Positions 8,373-15,534 of a stretch of DNA of 64,000 bases are shown here, one piece after another (the first letter of the stretch is position 1; every line of letters starts with the position of its first letter). Origin of the DNA: Acetomicrobium hydrogeniformans ATCC BAA-1850 (GTDB taxonomy: Bacteria; Synergistota; Synergistia; Synergistales; Acetomicrobiaceae). A model generated the notes under the pieces. The model made no database searches. It saw only the letters and a list, made by a program, of their open reading frames with translations, and was not told where the DNA came from. The stretch is taken from assembly GCF_000160455.2 (NCBI RefSeq), contig NZ_ACJX03000001.1, forward strand, positions 878,001 through 942,000, given 5' to 3'. A program made the translations under genes and the position numbers.

Positions 8373-9710
8373 TTAAAGCAACTTTTCAGCCGTTGCCGTT
8401 AATCCTTCTTCTAACTTGTTCAACAATTCATCTACCTGCTCGGCGGTTATGACGAGAGGAGGACCTATGAGGAAGTTGTCACCATCTATACCGTCCACCA
8501 TTCCTCCGCCAGGGTAGATGACAATCCCCCTATCGAGGCATTCCTTCATCGCCAATGCGGCAGCGCCTTTGCTTTTAGGAAATGGCTTTTTGCTTTCTTT
8601 GTCCATGACCAGCTCTACGCCCCACATAAGCCCCCTTCCTCTTACATCTCCCACTATTGGATTGGAAGCCTCTATCTCTTTAAGGCCCCTGCCAAGTTTT
8701 TCGCCCTGAAGGCGAGCGTTAGTTACTAAATCGTGCTTTTTCATGTATCGTATGACGGCAGCCGTAGCAGCACCGCTTACGGGATTTCCGTTGTAGGTGT
8801 GGCCATGGACAAAAGCACCGCTTCCGTTGCGTACCGTCTCGGCAATCTCATTTCTGATGATGATTCCACCCGTAGGAATATAACCGGCGGCCATGCCCTT
8901 CGCCGTTGCTATTATGTCAGGAATTACGTTCCAGTGGTTCACGCAGAAGTTGGCACCGGTTCTGCCGAAGCCCGTCATCACTTCATCGGCTATGAGCAAA
9001 ATGTCATAACGGTCGCATATTTCACGAACTATAGGCCAGTATTCGTCGGGGGGGACCAACGCCCCAATGGCAGAACCGACCATGGGCTCGGCTATGAAGG
9101 CAGAGATATATTGGGAGCCAATATTTTTTATGATGTCCTCCAGCTGATGGGCGCAAGTAATGCCACATTGAGGATATTTCTTGCCAAAGGGACAGCGATA
9201 ACAGTAATGAGCCACGATCTTGGGGTACTCTTTGAAGAGCGGAGAGTAGATGCGACGTCGGGGTATGCTGCCTCCGACTGCCATGGTCCCGATTGTACTT
9301 CCATGATATGAATTCCATCTGGCTACGACAAGTGCTTTAGAAGTACTGACGCCATCTCTTTCGACGAAATACTGACGCGCCAGCTTGATCGCGGATTCTA
9401 CGGCTTCGCTTCCGCCGCTCACAAACCATACATAATCCAGCCCTTCGGGAGCTATGCTTGCGACTTCTTCGGCCGCCTCTTCCAATGCAGCGCTACGCCA
9501 TCGCGAAGTGTGGGCAAATTCTATAGTTTTCAGCTGTTCGGTTATTGCGTCGATAATTTCAGGAACACCATGACCTAAGTTGGAGATCAAAGCCCCACTG
9601 CAGCCATCGAGATAACGTTTTCCTTCTTCATCGTAAAGGTATATCCCCTCACCTTTTACTACCCTTGGCATAACCGCCTTGAAATTGCGCTGAAAAACCT
9701 TACCACCCAT
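8373..9710 (-). CDS. Class III PLP-dependent aminotransferase
   Basis: A 445-residue fold-type I aminotransferase (ornithine/4-aminobutyrate/beta-alanine type). It has the WFVSGGSEAVESAIKLAR motif, YHGSTIGTM, the metal/PLP motif LIADEVMTGFGRTG and the Schiff-base lysine in TAKGMAAGYIP. A cysteine-rich insert, YRCPFG followed by QCGITCA (about residues 160-180), marks a subfamily. The ATG lies 8 bases after GGAGG, and the promoter found just upstream excludes longer starts. It is the first operon gene and probably converts an imported amino acid to the ketoacid handled by CoA-transferase and thiolase. Confidence 0.9.
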   Translation of the reverse strand: MGGKVFQRNFKAVMPRVVKGEGIYLYDEEGKRYLDGCSGALISNLGHGVPEIIDAITEQLKTIEFAHTSRWRSAALEEAAEEVASIAPEGLDYVWFVSGGSEAVESAIKLARQYFVERDGVSTSKALVVARWNSYHGSTIGTMAVGGSIPRRRIYSPLFKEYPKIVAHYCYRCPFGKKYPQCGITCAHQLEDIIKNIGSQYISAFIAEPMVGSAIGALVPPDEYWPIVREICDRYDILLIADEVMTGFGRTGANFCVNHWNVIPDIIATAKGMAAGYIPTGGIIIRNEIAETVRNGSGAFVHGHTYNGNPVSGAATAAVIRYMKKHDLVTNARLQGEKLGRGLKEIEASNPIVGDVRGRGLMWGVELVMDKESKKPFPKSKGAAALAMKECLDRGIVIYPGGGMVDGIDGDNFLIGPPLVITAEQVDELLNKLEEGLTATAEKLL

Positions 9711-9747
9711 TTCTCTCGCCTCCAGGGTTCGATTTGTAAAAAAACAC

Positions 9748-9776
9748 ATTATAGTGACGTATACATTGATGTATAA
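9748..9776 (-). promoter_or_regulatory. Promoter of the aminotransferase/TRAP/CoA-transferase operon with an internal operator
   Basis: On the minus strand a TATAAT box (9748-9753) lies 17 bases from TTATAC (9771-9776). Transcription would begin near 9741, about 30 bases before the ATG. An inverted repeat, ATACAT-TG-ATGTAT (9761-9774), fills the spacer and touches the -35, the usual place for a repressor of GntR type or similar. Confidence 0.65.
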
Positions 9777-9794
9777 GCTACCTTTTAGTAAAAT

Positions 9795-9816
9795 ATATGA
9801 AGGATATCCTTCATAT
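9795..9816. promoter_or_regulatory. 22-bp perfect palindrome upstream of the operon promoter
   Basis: ATATGAAGGAT followed at once by its exact reverse complement. It lies about 19 bp upstream of the -35 box of the aminotransferase operon and 85 bp past the end of the PlsY fusion gene. With no spacer it is a poor RNA hairpin but a good binding site for a dimeric regulator. The regulator is unknown. Confidence 0.5.
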
Positions 9817-9900
9817 TGAGATGCTACATTTCAAATGGACAATTGTCAAGGCTAAACGCTTCATCTTTATAACCTTTAGCGGGGAATATGACAGAAAGGA

Positions 9901-11079
9901 TTAAAAACCTCCGGAGAAAAGAAACAGGACCAAAGCAGCAGCTGGAGCCATAGTAAAATTGTCGAGTCCCTTGGGTGTTACGATCTCTATCACGGTGGTG
10001 GCAAGGGAGGCAATTGCCACCGCTAAAATTGGCAGAGGAAGAAATAACAGTTTGCTCACTAAAAGACAGGAGAGAAAACATGCGATAAAACAGCCGACAC
10101 TTCCCTCCAAGGTTTTGCCTTCGATCAATGGCCTTTTTCCAAAGCGGGTACCGCAAAGGGCCGCCCAGGCGTCTCCCAGGACCAACATGATCATGGCGAT
10201 AACGCCCAGCGGGTCCGGGAAAAGAGTGGCCAGAGCCGATCCTGCCAAAAACATCGTCGTAGAGGAAAGGTGTTCTGCTTCCTGCGCTCTTCCGACGGGG
10301 GCGAAGAGGGACTTCACATATTCGTTTACTTGCGGTTTGCGAAACCTCAGAAACTCCACAAAAACGGCAAGGGCTGCGGAGGCAAAGAGTGCGCTGCGAC
10401 ATGTAGCGTAACCGAACATAGGATAGAAGAATGCAGGAAAGACCAAAGCGGAATATCTGTATAATTTTCGCCTTACCAAATGCTGTTCCATTGCCTTGGC
10501 AAAATCGTTAAGGTCATTAGAAAGGCGCTTCCATCCGAATACCAGTACCCACAGTACCAAAAAGGTGGCCGTGCAAGCCGTCTTGAGATCGACGGTATCT
10601 CTCGCAAGAGCCACCAAAATACAAAATGGCCAAAGCGTCGCCAGCGACAAAAGCAGGCATCCGCCAAAGGTCAAAAGGGCGGTTGCCACCATCAGGCCGG
10701 AGATCATCGCCTCCAAGGGCATCAAAGCCACAAAGGCTCCCACAGTAGCTGACGCTCCCCTGCCTCCCTTGAAACGCAGAAAAATTGACCACGTATGGCC
10801 CAAGACGGCCATCCATGCACACATTGGCCACAAAAAGGCGGAAAGCCCGGCCCACCTGGCCATCAAGACGGCAAAACCGCCCTTTGCCGCGTCGCCCAGG
10901 ACTGCGAGACAACCCGCGGCAGGACCGGATAAAATCCACACATTGGTGGCTCCCACATTCTTCGTCCCCTCTTTTGTAAGGTCCACCGAAGGCCCGCTAA
11001 AAAACCTGGCAACGATCGCGCTCCAGGGGATGCTGCCTATGAAATAACATAAAATCAACAGGCTCAACGCTTTGGCCAT
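9901..11079 (-). CDS. plsY: Fusion: PlsY acyl-phosphate:glycerol-3-phosphate acyltransferase + SEC59/Dgk1-like CTP-dependent lipid kinase
   Basis: A 392-residue membrane protein with two enzyme-like halves. Residues 1-190 carry PlsY motifs: IGSIPWS, KNVGATN (40-46), GDAAKG (62-67) and RFKGGRGAS (102-110). PlsY makes lysophosphatidate from acyl-phosphate and glycerol-3-phosphate. Residues 195-392 look like the diacylglycerol/dolichol/phytol kinase family (COG0170): RRKLYRYS (203-210), GDAWAALCG (302-310) and GKTLEGS (321-327). Free-standing PlsY is about 200 residues, so the length itself shows a fusion. ATG start after AGGGGGTGG. It lies directly downstream of a patatin-like lipase. The kinase substrate is inferred, not shown. 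Confidence 0.85.
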   Translation of the reverse strand: MAKALSLLILCYFIGSIPWSAIVARFFSGPSVDLTKEGTKNVGATNVWILSGPAAGCLAVLGDAAKGGFAVLMARWAGLSAFLWPMCAWMAVLGHTWSIFLRFKGGRGASATVGAFVALMPLEAMISGLMVATALLTFGGCLLLSLATLWPFCILVALARDTVDLKTACTATFLVLWVLVFGWKRLSNDLNDFAKAMEQHLVRRKLYRYSALVFPAFFYPMFGYATCRSALFASAALAVFVEFLRFRKPQVNEYVKSLFAPVGRAQEAEHLSSTTMFLAGSALATLFPDPLGVIAMIMLVLGDAWAALCGTRFGKRPLIEGKTLEGSVGCFIACFLSCLLVSKLLFLPLPILAVAIASLATTVIEIVTPKGLDNFTMAPAAALVLFLFSGGF

Positions 11080-11091
11080 ATAGGCCACCCC

Positions 11092-11949
11092 CTATTCGAA
11101 CAACTCCCCAATAGCCGATAGGTTCCTTTCTACCGCCTTCTTGCCTTCGGCGATGGCGACGGAAGATTTATCGAATTCTAACATGCGGATGTTTTTTACC
11201 TTGGGGGAGATGAGAAGGTCGGGAGGGTCAGCAGCCAGGCGATGTCTGGTCAACCTGGTTTGAATGATTTGGCTGGATACGGCGAGCACTTCCAGGAAAT
11301 GAGGCATCCTCTGGCCCTCGTCATCGTTTGTAAAGTTGCCGGACCTTTCGGGCAAACCCCAATGAGGGCCGAAATACCTCCCAACCCTCTCTCCGTTCAG
11401 GTCTACAGCTACAACTATATCGGCGCCCAAAGCCCTGCATAAAGACACGGGAACGGGGTTCGCCAATGCACCGTCCCCCAAAAGCAGTCCCTTTTTTTGA
11501 TAGGGAATCAACATGCCCGGGGCAGAAATGCTTGCCATAATCGCATCTACGAGGTCTCCTTCGGTAAACCAAAGCTCCATCCCGGTGGAAAGATCTACTG
11601 CGACGGCGCCGAACTTCACTGGCAGATCCTCGATCATAACTTCTCCCAGGGCATCTCGAAGCCATTTCATTATACCGTCGTTGTCGAAAAAACCACCACG
11701 AAAGATCAGCCGTCCCAACATCCTGAACATACCCATCTTGCTCCAGGAGCCGGAGGCTTCCTCGAGAGCATCGAGCTTAGAAGCCGCGTAAAAACCTCCT
11801 ATCAAAGCCCCCATGGAGCATCCGCAAACGATATCAGGGCATATTCCCCTCTCTTCCAACGCCTTCAAGACGCCTATATGCGCCCATCCTCTTGCCGCGC
11901 CGCTTCCCAAAGTGATCCCTATCTTTGCCCTGTAGTTTTCGTCCTTCAT
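11092..11949 (-). CDS. Patatin-like phospholipase/esterase (RssA/NTE type)
   Basis: A 285-residue soluble protein with the complete patatin signature: oxyanion-hole GSGAARGWAHIGVL, the nucleophile elbow GCSMG (GxSxG) and the Asp of the dyad in LLGDGALANPVP. These enzymes hydrolyse acyl chains from phospholipids or lysophospholipids. The ATG overlaps the stop of the fumarase beta gene (ATGA), which decides the start over an earlier in-frame codon. Fumarase genes lie upstream and the PlsY/kinase fusion downstream; the latter pairing suggests lipid deacylation coupled to re-acylation. Confidence 0.9.
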   Translation of the reverse strand: MKDENYRAKIGITLGSGAARGWAHIGVLKALEERGICPDIVCGCSMGALIGGFYAASKLDALEEASGSWSKMGMFRMLGRLIFRGGFFDNDGIMKWLRDALGEVMIEDLPVKFGAVAVDLSTGMELWFTEGDLVDAIMASISAPGMLIPYQKKGLLLGDGALANPVPVSLCRALGADIVVAVDLNGERVGRYFGPHWGLPERSGNFTNDDEGQRMPHFLEVLAVSSQIIQTRLTRHRLAADPPDLLISPKVKNIRMLEFDKSSVAIAEGKKAVERNLSAIGELFE

Positions 11950-12527
11950 CTGTTTTCGCCAATCCTTTCTCCACGGGAAGACGACCACTGCCCTGGCCCA
12001 ATCTCATACAGGTCGTTGCCCTCCCTGTCTACGACCACCAGCAGCGGGAAGTCCTCGACCAACAATTCGTAAATTGCCTCCGGTCCGAGGTCTTCGTAAG
12101 CTATAACCCTGGAGGCCTTCACCCTTTTGGCAAGAAGCGCTGCCGCACCGCCCGTCGCCCCAAAATATACTGCCCCATTTGTTCTGATGGCGGCAATGAC
12201 TTCCGGGTCCCTTCGCCCCTTTCCGATCATTCCCTTCAACCCCATCTCTAGAAGCATGGGCGTGTATCTGTCCATTCTCCCGCTTGTAGTCGGGCCTATG
12301 GAACCGATCGGGGCACCAGGTGGGGCCGGAGCAGGTCCTGCATAGTAAATAACCTGCCCCCGAAGGTCGAAGGGAAGATTTTCGCCCCTTTTCAAGGCCT
12401 CTGCCATCCTCCTGTGGGCTGCATCGCGTGCGGTGTATATAATGCCTGACAGCAGCACCCTTTCGCCAACGTACAAATCCTTAACGATATCTTCCTCGAG
12501 TGGCGTTCGAACTTTCCTGCCCTTCAT
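11946..12527 (-). CDS. Class I fumarate hydratase, beta (C-terminal) subunit
   Basis: A 193-residue subunit of the [4Fe-4S] fumarase/tartrate dehydratase family, acting on fumarate and malate. It shows LSGIIYTARDAAHRRM, YYAGPAP, the GPTTSGRMD motif and KGMIGKG. In many anaerobes the E. coli FumA-type enzyme is split into alpha and beta chains, as here. One base separates it from the alpha gene. L-tartrate dehydratase beta is the main alternative. Context with succinate-propionate genes favours fumarase. Confidence 0.9.
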   Translation of the reverse strand: MKGRKVRTPLEEDIVKDLYVGERVLLSGIIYTARDAAHRRMAEALKRGENLPFDLRGQVIYYAGPAPAPPGAPIGSIGPTTSGRMDRYTPMLLEMGLKGMIGKGRRDPEVIAAIRTNGAVYFGATGGAAALLAKRVKASRVIAYEDLGPEAIYELLVEDFPLLVVVDREGNDLYEIGPGQWSSSRGERIGENR

Positions 12528-12528
12528 C

Positions 12529-13389
12529 TTAAAGCTCTCTTCCTTTCAGACGACCGCCGGCATGCCTGGTAGCATTACAGGAAATATTAACCGCCACGGG
12601 AAGACCCGCTATGTGAGTGGGCATGAACTCTACCAGAACGTCAAGGACGGTCACCTTTCCTCCATATCCGCCTGGGCCCAAGCCCAACTCGTTCACATGG
12701 CGAAGCATCTTTTCTTCCAACCGGGCATATCGTTCGTCGGCGCTTCTGCAGCCAATCGGCCGAAGCAGCGCTCTCTTGGCTAATATGGGTGCACTTTCAA
12801 AGTTTCCCCCGATGCCCACTCCCACCACGAGAGGGGGACAGGCGTTCTGGCCCTTTCTTGCAACGACGTCTTTAACGAAATCGATCACGCCCTCTTCTCC
12901 TTCGCCCGGAGACAGCATGGCCAGGGCCGAGGCGTTTTCACTTCCCATGCCCTTGGGAACCACTGTAATTTTCACTTCGCTTCCTTCGACGAACCTCAAA
13001 TGCACGACGGCCGGCGTATTGTCGCCTGTGTTTTTTCTGTCGTACAGAGGATCGCTTACTACCGACCTTCTAAGGTAAGATCCGAGATACGCCCTTCGCA
13101 CGCCCTCATCGACCGATTCCTGGAGGCTTTTGCCGACCAGAAGAACCTCCTGCCCCCAATCTACAAAGACTACGGTCATCCCGCAGTCCTGACAGAGGGG
13201 CATCTTTTCTTTCCGAGCAATCTCAACGTTTTGAAGCAGATCGTCCAGGACGGCCTGTCCATAGAGGGACTGTTCGTGTTCTTTTGCCTTAACTAAGCCG
13301 TCTGCCACATCCTCCGGAAGACGGATGTTGGCCTCTATACATAACTCTTCGACTAATTTTACGATCTCAAATGAATCCAGATATCTCAA
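12529..13389 (-). CDS. Class I fumarate hydratase, alpha (N-terminal) subunit
   Basis: A 286-residue alpha subunit holding the iron-sulfur cluster. Candidate ligand cysteines sit in PLCQDCG (about residue 65), NACPP (about 185) and near GCRS. GVGIGGNFE and the C-terminal ISCNATRHA fit the family. It begins at TTG, 7 bases after AAAGGA. It is the first gene of a four-gene run (alpha, beta, patatin, PlsY fusion), separated by a strong terminator from the methylmalonyl-CoA operon upstream. Confidence 0.9.
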   Translation of the reverse strand: MRYLDSFEIVKLVEELCIEANIRLPEDVADGLVKAKEHEQSLYGQAVLDDLLQNVEIARKEKMPLCQDCGMTVVFVDWGQEVLLVGKSLQESVDEGVRRAYLGSYLRRSVVSDPLYDRKNTGDNTPAVVHLRFVEGSEVKITVVPKGMGSENASALAMLSPGEGEEGVIDFVKDVVARKGQNACPPLVVGVGIGGNFESAPILAKRALLRPIGCRSADERYARLEEKMLRHVNELGLGPGGYGGKVTVLDVLVEFMPTHIAGLPVAVNISCNATRHAGGRLKGREL

Positions 13390-13411
13390 TTAAATTTCCT
13401 TTCTTCTTGTC

Positions 13412-13446
13412 AAATACCCGGAAAGAGCTCCTCTTTCCGGGTATTT
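13412..13446 (-). terminator. Strong terminator between the methylmalonyl-CoA and fumarase operons
   Basis: A perfect 16-bp stem (13412-13427 with 13431-13446) with a 3-base loop. The stem ends in A-rich and T-rich sequence on its two sides, so it can work in either direction. It closes the decarboxylase operon. Confidence 0.88.
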
Positions 13447-13481
13447 TAAATTCTTAATTCGTAATAAAGACGCCACGTTAC

Positions 13482-14603
13482 TTACGAAAGCAAGGTGAGC
13501 ATGACTCCGGCTGCCACAGCTGTGCCTATAACACCTGCGACGTTAGGCCCCATGGCGTGCATCAGCAGGAAGTTGCCGGGGTCCTCTTTCTGGGAAATCC
13601 TTTGAACCACGCGAGCAGCCATGGGAACGGCCGAAACCCCTGCAGCACCTATCATTGGGTTGATCTTTCCGCCGGAAAGCACCTTCATGATTTGTCACAA
13701 AAGCAGGCCTCCTGCGGTGCTGGCAGCAAAGGCAACCAATCCCAGAAGGATTATCTTGATCGTTGCAGGAGTCAAAAAGACTGTTGCGTCCATGGTAGCT
13801 CCAACGCTTATGCCTAAAAAGATAGTAGTGGCGTTGAGGACTTCGTTTTGAGCGGCAAGCGACAATCTGTCGGTAACTCCGCATTCCCTAAGCAAGTTGC
13901 CAAACATTAACATCCCGATAAGAGGAACGGAGGCGGGCAAGATCAATCCTGCCACAACCGTAGAGACGATGGGAAACAATATTCGTTCCTTTTTAGAGAC
14001 AGGTCTCAACTGCTCCATTCGAATTTTTCTGTCCTGTTTAGTGGTAAGCAGTCGGATCACGGGTGGTTGGATTATAGGAACCAGGGACATGTAGCTGTAA
14101 GCTGCAACGGCCGTCGCTCCCAGTAGATGGGGAGCCAATTTAGCGGCAAGGTATATCGTCGTAGGGCCGTCTGCACCACCGATGATGGCTATGGGAGCTG
14201 CTTCCTTTACGGTGAAGCCCAAAGCCACGGCACCCAAAAGCGCTATAAAGACGCCCAGTTGAGCGGCAGCACCGAGCAAGAAAGTGATGGGGTTTGCGAT
14301 TAGCGGTCCAAAATCGGTGAGAGCACCTATTCCCATGAATATTATTATGGGAAATATTTCGTGCTCTATGCCGAATGAAACGTATTTTAAAAAACCTCCT
14401 TCTTCCATTATTCCCGATAGAGGAAGGTTGACGAGCAGACATCCTATAGATATGGGAACCAAAAGCAACGGCTCGAAACCCTTTCCTATCGCCAGATAAA
14501 GGAGGATGGATGCAACACCGATCATCACCAGGTTGCCCCACGACAACCCAGCAAAACCGGATTGGCTGAAGATGCCAAACAAAGCATTGAGATATATTTC
14601 CAT
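13482..14603 (-). CDS. Na+-translocating decarboxylase, beta subunit, with one in-frame TGA
   Basis: The Na+-pumping membrane subunit (MmdB/OadB/GcdB family) that couples biotin-linked decarboxylation to Na+ export. Codons 1-302 read normally (GGADGPT motif and many helices). Codon 303 is TGA (13695-13697), and the same frame continues for 70 codons through [24 protein letters not shown] and [12 protein letters not shown] to a proper stop. The total of about 373 residues equals the family length. From memory, homologues have a small residue (Ala, Gly or Cys) at this position. Options are a sequencing error, a recent nonsense mutation, or UGA recoding to selenocysteine; a 6-bp hairpin lies 15 bases downstream. 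AAGGAGG precedes the ATG. Confidence 0.88.
13665..13679 (-). other. Hairpin downstream of the in-frame TGA (SECIS-like candidate)
   Basis: On the mRNA strand CTTTCC (13679-13674) pairs perfectly with GGAAAG (13670-13665) around GGC, starting 15 bases after the TGA. If the closing C-G opens, the loop is CGGCG and shows the GG typical of bacterial SECIS loops. However, the GGC GGA codons encode a conserved Gly-Gly, so the hairpin may be a by-product of protein constraint. Confidence 0.3.
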
Positions 14604-14625
14604 AGCTTGAAGCCTCCTTAAAGGG

Positions 14626-15087
14626 CTATACGATGACGGCCAGCGTATCGCCGGTGTTTACGTTGTCACCTTCTTTGACTTTCACTTCCCTGACCACGCC
14701 GTCCGAGGGGGCCAAAATCTCGTTTTCCATCTTCATGGCTTCCAAGACCATTATGTTCTGGCCATTTTTGACCTGTGCGCCCGGTTGAACGAGAACTTTC
14801 AGTATTTTACCCGGCATCGGCGCCGATACGACGGTTCCGCCTGCGGAAGGCGCGGGAGCCGCAGGGGAGGGCTTGGGAGCAGGAGCAGGAGCCGGCTTGC
14901 TCGGGGCCGGTGCCTGGGGAGCAGGCATGGGTGCGGGAGCAGCCTGCTGCATGGGAACCTGAGCAGGTGAAACCTGCGGAAGGGGTGCAAAATTTTGAGA
15001 ATAATTTGCGCCGACCGATCCTTCGAGTTCTTCAACTACCACCTCGTATTCTCTGCCGTTTATAGTTATCTTGTATTTTTTCTGCAT
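14626..15087 (-). CDS. Biotin carrier subunit of the methylmalonyl-CoA decarboxylase
   Basis: A 153-residue carrier. A short N-terminal strand region (KYKITINGREYEVVVEE) is followed by an Ala/Pro-rich flexible linker (about residues 35-85) and a biotinyl domain with the EAMKMEN motif whose Lys is biotinylated. The start is the ATG after GGAGGAAGCGCGA; an earlier in-frame codon adds 25 residues but has no ribosome site and would reach into the spacer. It shuttles the carboxyl group from the carboxyltransferase to the membrane beta subunit. Confidence 0.93.
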   Translation of the reverse strand: MQKKYKITINGREYEVVVEELEGSVGANYSQNFAPLPQVSPAQVPMQQAAPAPMPAPQAPAPSKPAPAPAPKPSPAAPAPSAGGTVVSAPMPGKILKVLVQPGAQVKNGQNIMVLEAMKMENEILAPSDGVVREVKVKEGDNVNTGDTLAVIV

Positions 15088-15116
15088 TTCGCGCTTCCTC
15101 CTAGAATTTATTGATT

Positions 15117-15521
15117 TTATTCCATACCTTCCAGACTTTCGTAGAAAGAGGCTTTCCGCCAAAGGCTGATCTTGGGAGGCGTTATTCTTTTTATCGACTT
15201 GACCGTGAAGGGCGCAGCGCCGAAGGCAGCGACAGCTGCCGTCATGGCTGCTACTTCCTCTTCGTTAATGTCAGAGCCTTCCCCTTGCGTCGCTTCGCCA
15301 TAAAGGACTTCTTCGGCAGGCGGTGGGGAAACCGTCTCCACCGGAGTTGTCTCGCCACCGGACGGAGGGATCGCGTCCTTCTTTTTCCCTTCCGCCCCTC
15401 CAACTAACTTGATGGCAACTATAATAAGGGTCAAACCCCCTAACACCAAGAAGACCACGCTAAAGGCTATAATCGAAAGGATGAACCCTCCGCGAAGGCC
15501 TTGCTCAAAAACGGAGATCAT
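15117..15521 (-). CDS. Small membrane subunit (OadG/MmdD type) of the Na+ decarboxylase
   Basis: A 134-residue protein with a single N-terminal membrane helix (about residues 12-38), a Gly/Pro/Glu-rich linker and a short basic C-terminal domain. This is the plan of the OadG gamma or MmdD delta subunit that holds the carboxyltransferase on the membrane beta subunit. Sequence identity in this family is low, so the call rests on topology, length and position between mmdA and the biotin carrier. Confidence 0.85.
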   Translation of the reverse strand: MISVFEQGLRGGFILSIIAFSVVFLVLGGLTLIIVAIKLVGGAEGKKKDAIPPSGGETTPVETVSPPPAEEVLYGEATQGEGSDINEEEVAAMTAAVAAFGAAPFTVKSIKRITPPKISLWRKASFYESLEGME

Positions 15522-15534
15522 CTGTCACACCACC

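Noticed and set aside
14775-15065. Open frames opposite the biotin carrier linker
   Set aside because: They are artefacts of the Ala/Pro/GC-rich linker code; the minus-strand carrier has motif support and a ribosome site.
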